44,787 bases of DNA. Origin: Eubacterium sp. GTDB taxonomy: Bacteria; Bacillota; Clostridia; Acetivibrionales; DSM-1351. The notes beneath the pieces were generated by a model that had not been told where the DNA came from, did no database searches, and was given only the letters and a program-made list of their open reading frames with translations. Shown here in pieces: positions 33,522-41,273 of the stretch; position 1 is the stretch's first letter, and every line of letters starts with the position of its first letter. The stretch lies in the NCBI GenBank assembly GCA_029266335.1, contig JAQSXC010000030.1, positions 1-44,787 on the forward strand, in the 5' to 3' direction. Made by a program: the position numbers and the translations under genes.

Positions 33522-35882
33522 TTAAAAGGATTCATGTTCTGTTCTCTCAATAATCTCATTTTGCAATGCCGTATTCAAATTGCAGAAATAATCGCTGTAA
33601 CCGGCAACCCTTACAATAAGATCCCTGTATTTTTCAGGATTTTTCTGTGCCTCCAGTAAGGTTTCCTTTTCTATGACATTAAACTGAATATGATGACCAT
33701 CAAGTTTAAAATAAGATCTGATCAAACCTGCCAGAGCTCTGATGCCTTCTTCATTTTGCAGAAGCTGCGGGGTAAATTTCATATTCAGCAGCGTTCCGCC
33801 CGTCCTCAGGTGATCCATTTTTGCCGCAGACTTAAGTACTGCTGTTGGCCCCTCATGTTCTGACCCCTGCACAGGTGATATGCCTTCCGAAAGCGGCAGA
33901 CCTGCATTCCTGCCATCTGCTGAAGCCCCAATGACTGAACCGAAGTATACATGGCAGGTGGTAGGAAGCATGTCAATCCTGTAACAACCGCCCTTCATGT
34001 TCTTTCTTTCGTTTACTTCATTGTAGTATGCATCAAAAACTTCCTTCATAATACTATCTGCAAAATCGTCGTCATTCCCGTATCTCGGAGTTTTGTTCAA
34101 AAGCTGCTGCTGAACATCCTTGCTGCCTTCAAAATCATTATTCAGAGCAAATAACAGCTTTTCCATGGTAAGATTTTTCTTCTCAAACACATGGTACTTT
34201 ATAGCAGAAAGACTATCGGTAATACTTCCTATACCTACACCCTGTACGTAGGTAGTGTTGTATCTTGCACCTCCTGCGTTGTAATCCCTGCCGTCTTTAA
34301 TACAGTCACTGATGATAATCGACAAGAATGGTGAAGGCATATACAATGCGTATATTTTTTCAATTATATTGTTTCCCTTGATTTTTATATCTAAAAAATG
34401 ATGCATCTGTTTTTTAAATGCTGTAAACAGTTCATCATAAGACTTGAAGTCGACAGCATTGCCGGTTTCAAGACCTATTTTTTTATTTGATCCCGGATCG
34501 GTTCCGTTATGCAGCGTAATTTCCAGTATTTTCGGAATGTTAAAATAACCTGTCAGGATATAGCTTTCCTTCCCGAAGGCACCTGCCTCAACACACCCGC
34601 TGGTACCGCCGCATCTTGCATCTTCAATACTTTTACCCTGTCTCAGCAGCTCTTCCACAACAGCATCGGCATTAAAGACAGAAGGCTGTCCCCAACCTTT
34701 TTTGATAATCTCACATGCTTGTTTCAAAAACCTGTCAGGAGTCTTTTTGCTTAACTGGATATTTGAACTTGGCTGTAAAAGCCGCATGTCATCAATAACT
34801 TCCAGCAGCAGGTAAGACACATCATTTATTCCGTCAGAGCCATCCGCTTTCAGACCGCCCACATTAATATTTGCAAAATCAGTATAGGTTCCGCTTTCCT
34901 TAAGCGTTACGCCAACCTTTGGAGGTGCGGGCTGATTATTGAATTTTACCCAGAAGCACTGCAGTAGTTCCTTGGCATCTTCGCAGGTAAGTGTACCGGC
35001 ATCAATTCCGCTTTTGTAGAAAGGATACAGGTGCTGGTCCAAACGACCCGGATTAAAGGAGTCCCAGGTATTCAATTCAGTTATGACTCCAAGATGGATG
35101 AACCAGTATGCCTGCAAAGCTTCCCAGAAGTTTTGCGGAGCATGGGCAGGCACTCTTCCCGTCACCTCAGCAATTTTCAGCAATTCTTTCTTCCTCTGGG
35201 GATCCACTTCCTGAGCAGCCATTGAACTTGCTTTCTCAGAGTAGCGTTGGGCCAGCCTTATGATTGCATCTGCACAAATAAGCATAGCTTCCAGTTCCTG
35301 CTGTTTTTCATATGCATATTCATCCTTGAAGAAGTCTAAACTTTTCAGGCTCTGCTCAATATCTGCCTTAAAATCAAGAAATCCTTTCCGGTATATTTTT
35401 TCATCTGCCACAGTATGTCCCGGAGCACGCTGCTCCATGAATTCTGTGAATATTCCGGCTTCATAAGTATCTTTCCACTCTTGTGACATGCTGTTGAAGA
35501 TAATTTCCTTGATGGATTTACCCTTCCAGAAAGGAATAATTTCCTGACGATAGAAATTTTTCAACTCATCGCTCACTTTAAAGGATATTTTTTCACGGTT
35601 GTTTATAATATCAAGATCCTCTTCACTGTGGCAACACAATTCCGGATAGGTTGGTGTTGCAAGTGGAGCCGGACCCCTTTCTCCGACTATGAGCTCACCC
35701 TCCTGAATAGCTATGGACTTGTTTTCCATGATATGCTTGAAAACAAGAGCACGTAATACAGGCTGAGACACTTTTCCAGAATGTTTTGAATAAACTTCGG
35801 TAACAAGTCTGGCTCTTTCTTCGGTAATGAAAGGTTTTCCTTCAACACTTTCCTTTCTCAATTTCTGGATCCTTTTATTCAA
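33522..35882 (-). CDS. hypD: trans-4-Hydroxy-L-proline dehydratase (glycyl radical enzyme)
   Basis: Dehydrates trans-4-hydroxy-L-proline to (S)-1-pyrroline-5-carboxylate by glycyl-radical chemistry. The C-terminal radical loop is RVAGYSDYF (Gly761), and the thiyl site is GGTSGCVEAGAFGKES (Cys430, Glu432). The residues I recall for C. difficile HypD (His160, Asp278, Ser334, Phe340, Cys434, Glu436, Tyr450, Gly765) all have identical counterparts here (His156, Asp274, Ser330, Phe336, Cys430, Glu432, Tyr446, Gly761) at a constant offset. This separates it from pyruvate formate-lyase, glycerol and choline enzymes. The in-frame TTG at 35897 is part of the TTGGAGG ribosome site; the TTG at 35882 is the likely start (786 residues). 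HypE lies 4 bases upstream. Confidence 0.95.
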   Translation of the reverse strand: MNKRIQKLRKESVEGKPFITEERARLVTEVYSKHSGKVSQPVLRALVFKHIMENKSIAIQEGELIVGERGPAPLATPTYPELCCHSEEDLDIINNREKISFKVSDELKNFYRQEIIPFWKGKSIKEIIFNSMSQEWKDTYEAGIFTEFMEQRAPGHTVADEKIYRKGFLDFKADIEQSLKSLDFFKDEYAYEKQQELEAMLICADAIIRLAQRYSEKASSMAAQEVDPQRKKELLKIAEVTGRVPAHAPQNFWEALQAYWFIHLGVITELNTWDSFNPGRLDQHLYPFYKSGIDAGTLTCEDAKELLQCFWVKFNNQPAPPKVGVTLKESGTYTDFANINVGGLKADGSDGINDVSYLLLEVIDDMRLLQPSSNIQLSKKTPDRFLKQACEIIKKGWGQPSVFNADAVVEELLRQGKSIEDARCGGTSGCVEAGAFGKESYILTGYFNIPKILEITLHNGTDPGSNKKIGLETGNAVDFKSYDELFTAFKKQMHHFLDIKIKGNNIIEKIYALYMPSPFLSIIISDCIKDGRDYNAGGARYNTTYVQGVGIGSITDSLSAIKYHVFEKKNLTMEKLLFALNNDFEGSKDVQQQLLNKTPRYGNDDDFADSIMKEVFDAYYNEVNERKNMKGGCYRIDMLPTTCHVYFGSVIGASADGRNAGLPLSEGISPVQGSEHEGPTAVLKSAAKMDHLRTGGTLLNMKFTPQLLQNEEGIRALAGLIRSYFKLDGHHIQFNVIEKETLLEAQKNPEKYRDLIVRVAGYSDYFCNLNTALQNEIIERTEHESF

Positions 35883-35895
35883 ATCTTCAACCTCC
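35882..35895 (-). promoter_or_regulatory. hypD ribosome binding site and TTG start
   Basis: GGAGG (complement of 35891-35895) sits in the last codons of hypE, 8 bases before TTG at 35882. This spacing argues against the upstream TTG at 35897, which would place the start on the ribosome site itself. Confidence 0.7.
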
Positions 35896-36789
35896 AATTT
35901 TTACACAAAATCCATTATTCTTAAAAACATCAGCTATTTTTTGCATCTCGTGTACCTCAGGTGTAATAAGTCCCTTAAGCCTGTATTGAATCCCAAGTTT
36001 ATCATACTTATATATCCCTATATCATGATAAGGAAGTATGCCGATATTTCTGATGGAAGTGGATTTTAAAAATACGATGCTTCTGTCAATATTCTCTTCA
36101 TCATCATTTACACCGGGTATAACAGGTATCCTTACGCAGATATTATTGTGTATCTCAGAAAGCTTCTTCAGATTATGCAATATAATTTTGTTGGACACAC
36201 CGGTATACTTAATGTGCTTTCCCTCATCCATTAATTTAAGATCATATAAAAACAGATCAGTATAACCGGCAATGTTCTCCATCCTGTCCCAGGCCGTATA
36301 ACCCGAGGTTTCAATGGCAGTATGTATGCCTTTCCTTTTACAGCTTTTAAGCATTTCATACAGGAATTCATACTGCAGGAACGGCTCTCCTCCGGTAAAG
36401 GTTACACCTCCGCCAGACTCATCATAAAATATGGTGTCTTTTTCTATGATATCCATAAGCGCAGAAACAGTCATTTTTCTCCCAATGGACTCCAGAGCAT
36501 TATCCGGACATACATCAATACAATTGTAACAATGGGTACACTTATTCCGATCCCATCTCAGATCCTTGTTCTTGAAGTAAACAGCTTCATCTTTGCATAT
36601 TTCAATGCATCTGCCGCAGTGGTGGCATTTTTCCTCATGATAAACAATGACTCCTGAAGGCTCTTGGCCTTCAGGATTATGACACCACCAGCAGTTTAAC
36701 GGACATCCTTTCAAAAAAACAGTGGTACGGATTCCGGGACCGTCATGAATGGAATACTTTTGAATTTTAAAAACAATACCTGTCATCAT
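35887..36789 (-). CDS. hypE: Hydroxyproline dehydratase activating enzyme (radical SAM)
   Basis: Generates the glycyl radical on HypD using S-adenosylmethionine. The radical-SAM motif CxxxCxxC is Cys29-Cys33-Cys36 (KGCPLNCWWCHNPEG), followed by a ferredoxin-like insert with two [4Fe-4S] motifs (Cys55/58/61/65 and Cys84/87/90/94), as in most glycyl-radical activases. The 300-residue length is normal. Two ATGs in tandem (36789, 36786) start 1 base past the pruA stop without a recognisable ribosome site, so translation is probably coupled to pruA. Confidence 0.94.
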   Translation of the reverse strand: MMTGIVFKIQKYSIHDGPGIRTTVFLKGCPLNCWWCHNPEGQEPSGVIVYHEEKCHHCGRCIEICKDEAVYFKNKDLRWDRNKCTHCYNCIDVCPDNALESIGRKMTVSALMDIIEKDTIFYDESGGGVTFTGGEPFLQYEFLYEMLKSCKRKGIHTAIETSGYTAWDRMENIAGYTDLFLYDLKLMDEGKHIKYTGVSNKIILHNLKKLSEIHNNICVRIPVIPGVNDDEENIDRSIVFLKSTSIRNIGILPYHDIGIYKYDKLGIQYRLKGLITPEVHEMQKIADVFKNNGFCVKIGG

Positions 36790-36790
36790 T

Positions 36791-38338
36791 TTATAGTTTT
36801 TCAGTTACTGATTTGGCCTGCATGAACAATGTAAGATAATCAGTTCCTCCGCCTTTGGAGTCGGTACCCGACATATTGAAGCCTCCGAAAGGCTGAACAC
36901 CCACAAGTGCTCCGGTACACTTTCTGTTTAGATAAAGATTTCCTACATGGAATTCACGTCTGGCTTTTTCAAGCTTGCTTCTGTTTCTTGAAAATACCGC
37001 ACCGGTCAATCCATACTCTGTTCCGTTTGCTATATCTAATGCATCCTCATAATCTTTAGCTTTAATAACAGCCAACACTGGTCCGAAAATCTCTTCCTGT
37101 GATATTCTTGCCTCAGGCTTTATATCAATAATAATTGTAGGCTCTATGTAGTAGCCTTTTTCCGGAAGGGCATTTCCTCCAAGTAACAGCTTTCCTTCTT
37201 TCTTGCCTATTTCGATATATGATAAAATATTCTTGTAAGCCTTGTCATCTATTACAGGTCCCATGTTTATTCCCGGTGTTCTTGCCGGACCAACAGTTAA
37301 TTTTGCTGCTTTTTCCTTTACCAGTTCAACTATCTTGTCATACACATCTGCAACTATAATTGCTCGTGAGCATGCTGAACACTTTTGTCCCTGGAAACCG
37401 AATGCTGCAGCGACTATACCTGCTGCCGCCTCATCAAGATCTGCTTCAGAGTCAACAACAATGGCATCCTTACCACCCATTTCGAGGGCAACTCTCTTTA
37501 TCCATTTCTGTCCTGGTGTGTGCTCGGCAGCCATACTGTTTATTCTTAAACCTATTTCCTTTGATCCTGTAAAATTAATAAATCTTACTTTTGGATGTTT
37601 TACAAGATAGTCTCCGATTAATCCGCCTGATCCCGGAAGATAATTAAGTACTCCGGCTGGAAGTCCTGCTTCTTCCCAAACTTCCATATACTTTGCGGCA
37701 ATAATTGCAGTAGTGCTGGCAGGCTTCATTATAACCGCATTTCCTGCAACAATGGCAGCAGCTGTCATACCTGTCAAGATAGCTAGAGGAAAATTCCATG
37801 GGGAAATAACAACACCTACACCCAAAGGTATATATGTGCATTCATTGATTTCACCAACTGTAGAATAGACATCCATTCCCTTATCCAATGAAAGCATTTG
37901 TCTGCCGTAATATTCCAAAAAGTCAATTGCTTCTGCAGTATCAGCATCAGCTTCGGCGAAATTCTTACCTGATTCTTCTACAAGCCAGGCTGAAAATTCA
38001 AGTTTACGTCTTCTGATAATTGCTGCAGCTTTAAACAAATAACCGGCACGTTCTTTCGCACTGACATTTTTCCAGCTTTCAAAAGCTTTTAATGCAGACT
38101 GAACTGCTTTTTCAGCCTGATCAACAGATGCACTTGCTGTTGTTCCGATGACTTCTTCGTAATTTGATGGATTTAAAGACTTAATTACTGCTTCAGAGTT
38201 AACTTTTTCTCCACCTATAACAAGCGGATAATGTGTTCCCTTGCGGCTGTCAACCAGCTTTAACGCCTCCTGCATTGCAGCTGCATTCTCTTGCTTTGAA
38301 AAATCAATATACGTTTCGTTTTTGTACTCTGGTAACAT
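36791..38338 (-). CDS. pruA: L-glutamate gamma-semialdehyde (P5C) dehydrogenase
   Basis: Oxidises glutamate semialdehyde, the open form of P5C, to L-glutamate with NAD+. An aldehyde dehydrogenase of 515 residues with ISPWNFPLAILTGMTAAAIVAGNAVIMKPA, FTGSKEIGLRI, catalytic Glu286 (ALEMGGKD) and Cys320 (QGQKCSACSR), typical of the RocA/PruA group. AGAGGTGA precedes the ATG. It is the first gene of the operon, so the first enzyme encoded is the one that turns the HypD product into glutamate, the substrate of the mutase encoded downstream. Monofunctional: no proline dehydrogenase domain. Confidence 0.95.
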   Translation of the reverse strand: MLPEYKNETYIDFSKQENAAAMQEALKLVDSRKGTHYPLVIGGEKVNSEAVIKSLNPSNYEEVIGTTASASVDQAEKAVQSALKAFESWKNVSAKERAGYLFKAAAIIRRRKLEFSAWLVEESGKNFAEADADTAEAIDFLEYYGRQMLSLDKGMDVYSTVGEINECTYIPLGVGVVISPWNFPLAILTGMTAAAIVAGNAVIMKPASTTAIIAAKYMEVWEEAGLPAGVLNYLPGSGGLIGDYLVKHPKVRFINFTGSKEIGLRINSMAAEHTPGQKWIKRVALEMGGKDAIVVDSEADLDEAAAGIVAAAFGFQGQKCSACSRAIIVADVYDKIVELVKEKAAKLTVGPARTPGINMGPVIDDKAYKNILSYIEIGKKEGKLLLGGNALPEKGYYIEPTIIIDIKPEARISQEEIFGPVLAVIKAKDYEDALDIANGTEYGLTGAVFSRNRSKLEKARREFHVGNLYLNRKCTGALVGVQPFGGFNMSGTDSKGGGTDYLTLFMQAKSVTEKL

Positions 38339-38480
38339 AATTTCACCTCTATGAATTTATAATTTGTTTGAACTTAAACTAAATCAGAGAATAATTTATA
38401 TGCACCATCATATTAATGCCTTAGTTAACTTAGCTGTCCAGTGCTTTTAAATTATAGTCTAAATTTAAGTAAGCAAAACT

Positions 38481-38530
38481 AAATTTACTATTACTAAAAT
38501 TGATTTTAGCATACCAAGATTATAAGTCAA
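38481..38530 (-). promoter_or_regulatory. pruA operon promoter with putative XRE operator
   Basis: On the minus strand TTGACT (38525-38530), 16 bases, TGC-TAAAAT (-10 at 38503-38508). A perfect palindrome CTAAAAT-CA-ATTTTAG (38494-38509) overlaps the -10, and TTTTAGTAATAGTAAATTT lies directly downstream (38481-38499). The layout matches the proC promoter. It sits about 160 bases before pruA, inside the 294-base divergent spacer; a clear promoter for the plus-strand gene was not identified. Confidence 0.68.
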
Positions 38531-38632
38531 TACAATACAAAAATGTTCCACTAATTCTACGTTTTTTACACTGTTGTTTTTTATGAAACTTGATAATATA
38601 GAATCATACACTACCAAGGAGGTATTTATATA

Positions 38633-39562
38633 ATGGTTGAAACAGTTCTTGAGTATCTTCGTAAGAAAGGATATCCTGCCCGTATTGTATCGGTGGGGCA
38701 TTTAAAAGAAGTTCAGGAAGAAATTGAAAAACTCAATGAAGCCAGGTATTTGGATCAAAGCATGTATAAACTGTTTAAAGATTTCCATAATTTCAGTATT
38801 CCTGCTTCTCCGGATCAGGCAAAATCAATTTTTATTGTTGCTTCCCCCAGTCCCGTGGTAAAAATCAACTTCAACCATGAGGGAATGAGTTTTCCGGTGC
38901 TAATACCTCCCACATATACAGAGTACTATAAAAAGCCGGAAGAAATTAAGCAGTACTTAAATGAAATACTTGAAAGTTACGGATATAACGCAGTCAGAGT
39001 TACAAGACTGCCCGAAAAACTTATTGCTGTACACAGCGGTCTGGCAGAATATGGTGCGAATAACATCACATATATTCCTGAATTCGGGAGCTTTTTTCTA
39101 CTGTCTGCCTTCTATTCCGATTTGCCATGTACCGATACTGATGAAACCTGGAATAAGCTCCGGGTTATGGATAGGTGTAAAAATTGCCGCGTCTGTATCA
39201 GTAAATGTCCGACAGCTGCTATTACTGAAGAAAGGTTTCTTATTAAAGCAGAACGCTGCCTGACTTATTACAATGAATTTAAAGGTACACCGGAATTTCC
39301 CGGATGGATCAGACCTGAATCTCATAATTGCCTGGTAGGCTGCCTCAGATGCCAGCTGCCCTGTCCGCAAAACAGAGGACAGCTGGACAAGGTTGAAGAA
39401 TTGGCAGAAATAGATGAAACTGAAACTTCACTAATTCTTGAAAAACTGGAATTTGAAGAGCTCCCTCCATCCCTTGCAGCAAAACTGGAGGATCTCAATA
39501 TATCAATGTATTATCATCATCTTGCAACCAACCTGAAGGCTCTAATAACGCAAAACAGCTGA
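38633..39562 (+). CDS. QueG-like protein with two [4Fe-4S] clusters
   Basis: A 309-residue protein related to epoxyqueuosine reductase QueG and reductive-dehalogenase-type corrinoid proteins. C-terminal cluster motifs are CKNCRVCISKCPTAAI (about 182-197) with Cys in AERCLTYY, and NCLVGCLRCQLPCPQNRGQ (about 229-247). The N-terminal part corresponds to the QueG cobalamin-binding region, with ENSGLAEYG replaced by VHSGLAEYGANNITYIPEFGSF. It lacks the C-terminal HEAT-like extension of many QueG proteins. AAGGAGG precedes the ATG. It is divergent from pruA across the shared control region. A redox role with a corrinoid, for instance supporting B12-dependent glutamate mutase, is inference. Confidence 0.8.
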   Translation: MVETVLEYLRKKGYPARIVSVGHLKEVQEEIEKLNEARYLDQSMYKLFKDFHNFSIPASPDQAKSIFIVASPSPVVKINFNHEGMSFPVLIPPTYTEYYKKPEEIKQYLNEILESYGYNAVRVTRLPEKLIAVHSGLAEYGANNITYIPEFGSFFLLSAFYSDLPCTDTDETWNKLRVMDRCKNCRVCISKCPTAAITEERFLIKAERCLTYYNEFKGTPEFPGWIRPESHNCLVGCLRCQLPCPQNRGQLDKVEELAEIDETETSLILEKLEFEELPPSLAAKLEDLNISMYYHHLATNLKALITQNS

Positions 39563-39583
39563 GTTAAATGCTCAGCTGTTTTT
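39552..39583. terminator. Bidirectional terminator overlapping the QueG-like stop codon
   Basis: A 12-bp stem AAAACAGCTGAG (39552-39563) with CTCAGCTGTTTT (39571-39582), 7-base loop, T-run at the end on both strands. The left arm includes the last codons and stop of the plus-strand gene. It serves the convergent fumB as well. Confidence 0.82.
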
Positions 39584-39605
39584 GCATTCCATATAAACAC
39601 AAGTT

Positions 39606-40160
39606 TTAAATAGCACTGCAGTATTTGTTCCTGCCACTCTCATACAGGTTTTTCCCAAAACGGTCTATAACAACAACGGCCGGGAAATCTATTACAGTAA
39701 GTTTTCTCAATGCTTCGGGGCCTAACTCAGGGAAGGCTATAATTTCTTCCCTGACAATAGTTTTTGAGATAAGCGCCGCAGCTCCGCCAATGGCTCCGAA
39801 ATATACGGCCCCATGCTTCATCATTGACTCAACTACCTCCTTACTACGCAAGCCTTTTCCGATCATCCCAGCAAGACCTAACTCCAAAAGTTTCGGTGCA
39901 TAGGCATCCATGCGGCTGCTGGTAGTAGGCCCGGCCGAACCCATCACCTGTCCCGGACGGGCAGGACAGGGTCCAACATAGTATATGATCTGATTCTTCA
40001 CATCAAAAGGCAAATCAATACCTTCCTGGAGCATGTTTACCATAAGCTTGTGCGCCGCATCCCTTGCGGTATATATTGTACCGCTTATTTTCACCATATC
40101 TCCCGCTTTTAAATTGTCAACTGTTTCCTTCGTCAAAGGAGCTTCAATATTATAAGTCAT
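39606..40160 (-). CDS. fumB: Class I fumarase/mesaconase, beta subunit
   Basis: The C-terminal-domain subunit of a heterodimeric, oxygen-sensitive class I hydro-lyase. Family motifs include VKISGTIYTARDAAHKLM, YYVGPCPARPGQVMGSAGPTTSSRMD and FGAIGGAAALISK. The 184-residue length is normal. GGAGG precedes the ATG, 38 bases after the alpha subunit. In the methylaspartate pathway this enzyme class hydrates mesaconate to citramalate. Class I members often accept both fumarate and mesaconate, so the sequence alone cannot decide, but the context favours mesaconase. Confidence 0.9.
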   Translation of the reverse strand: MTYNIEAPLTKETVDNLKAGDMVKISGTIYTARDAAHKLMVNMLQEGIDLPFDVKNQIIYYVGPCPARPGQVMGSAGPTTSSRMDAYAPKLLELGLAGMIGKGLRSKEVVESMMKHGAVYFGAIGGAAALISKTIVREEIIAFPELGPEALRKLTVIDFPAVVVIDRFGKNLYESGRNKYCSAI

Positions 40161-40198
40161 AAAAAATCCTCCGGATACTTATTCTATTTTTTACTATG

Positions 40199-41041
40199 TC
40201 ATATAGTGACTTCCGCATGCCTTGTTGCATGACAATTCAGATTAACAGCCACAGGCAGTCCAGCAATATGTGTAGGAAAAACTTCTATGTTTACTGCAAG
40301 TGAAGTTGTGCTCCCTCCAAGCCCCGCAGGACCTATTCCCAGTTTGTTTATTTTTATCAGCAGCTCTTCCTCAAGCTTTTTCACATGTTCCAGTCCGCTC
40401 GGGCAATCAACAGGCCTCATCAGGGCTTTTTTTGCAAGAAGGGATGCCTTCTCCATAGTTCCTCCGATCCCTACTCCTACCACAATAGGTGGACAGGGAT
40501 TTGGCCCTGCGCTGCTTACAACATCCAGGATAAACTGTTTTACTCCTTCAATGCCGTCGGAGGGCTTGAGCATTTTCAACCCACTCATATTCTCGCTTCC
40601 GAAACCTTTAGGAGCAACCATGAGTTTTAATGTATCACCTTCAATAATGTTATAATGAATAATTGCAGGCGTGTTGTCTCCGGTATTAACTCTCTCAATG
40701 GGGTCACCCACCACAGATTTTCTCAGATAACCATTTTTATATCCCCGTCTTACACCTTCATTTATGGCATCCGTTAAGCTTCCTCCTCTTATGTATACTT
40801 CCTGACCTATATCCACGAAGACAACCGCCATACCCGTATCCTGGCAGATGGCCATCTTTTCGTTCTTTGCAATTTGAGCATTTTCCACCAGTTGTTTCAA
40901 TATGCTTTTACCCAAGTCTGATTTTTCGGTCTCAACAGCAGCTTTTATAGCAGCTTCCATGTCAGGGTTAAGATAGTAATTGGCATCGATGCACAGCTTT
41001 TCTATAATAGCTGAAATTTCTTCTATTTCTATAGTTTTCAT
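40199..41041 (-). CDS. fumA: Class I fumarase/mesaconase, alpha subunit
   Basis: The Fe-S-bearing N-terminal subunit, 280 residues, with cluster cysteines in [36 protein letters not shown] and [11 protein letters not shown] and the conserved [17 protein letters not shown]. Two ATGs lie in tandem (41044, 41041). GGAGG at 41047-41051 has proper spacing only to the second, so 41041 is preferred. It is the first gene of a two-gene unit with its own promoter carrying the same motif as the pruA and proC promoters, which ties it to the hydroxyproline/glutamate pathway. Confidence 0.92.
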   Translation of the reverse strand: MKTIEIEEISAIIEKLCIDANYYLNPDMEAAIKAAVETEKSDLGKSILKQLVENAQIAKNEKMAICQDTGMAVVFVDIGQEVYIRGGSLTDAINEGVRRGYKNGYLRKSVVGDPIERVNTGDNTPAIIHYNIIEGDTLKLMVAPKGFGSENMSGLKMLKPSDGIEGVKQFILDVVSSAGPNPCPPIVVGVGIGGTMEKASLLAKKALMRPVDCPSGLEHVKKLEEELLIKINKLGIGPAGLGGSTTSLAVNIEVFPTHIAGLPVAVNLNCHATRHAEVTI

Positions 41042-41066
41042 CATATCCTCCTGAATTTATTTTATC

Positions 41067-41113
41067 AATTTTACTATTACTTAAATACTATTACATTTTA
41101 CTAAAATTTTCAA
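41067..41113 (-). promoter_or_regulatory. fumA promoter with third copy of the shared motif
   Basis: On the minus strand TTGAAA (41108-41113), 17 bases, TAGTAT (41085-41090), then TTTAAGTAATAGTAAAATT (41067-41085). This matches the pruA downstream motif at 17 of 19 positions by eye. The perfect -10 palindrome of pruA is not conserved here. Confidence 0.55.
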
Positions 41114-41170
41114 TAAATATTAAAATCACATTTAACTCATTTTCGCTGGATAATTTAATGGTTTGATCAA

Positions 41171-41213
41171 ATATAAAAAGCCACTGCACACCTTGTTTGT
41201 GTGTAGTGGCTTT
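41171..41213 (-). terminator. Terminator after the DMT transporter gene
   Basis: A 15-bp stem (41177-41191 with 41199-41213, one G-U pair) with a 7-base loop, followed on the minus strand by TTATAT. It separates the 44620-41274 gene group from fumAB. Confidence 0.85.
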
Positions 41214-41273
41214 ATGCCAGGTTTTAATCTGAATTTGATGTTGCATTTGACCAGTTTTGCCATGTCATTAAGC

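Noticed and set aside
33522-35882. Pyruvate formate-lyase, glycerol dehydratase or choline lyase
   Set aside because: The active site is GCVE with His, Asp, Ser, Phe and Tyr positions matching hydroxyproline dehydratase. Pyruvate formate-lyase would have adjacent cysteines.
38633-39562. Assignment as the housekeeping QueG
   Set aside because: The C-terminal extension of many QueG proteins is absent and the position is catabolic, so only a QueG-like call is made.
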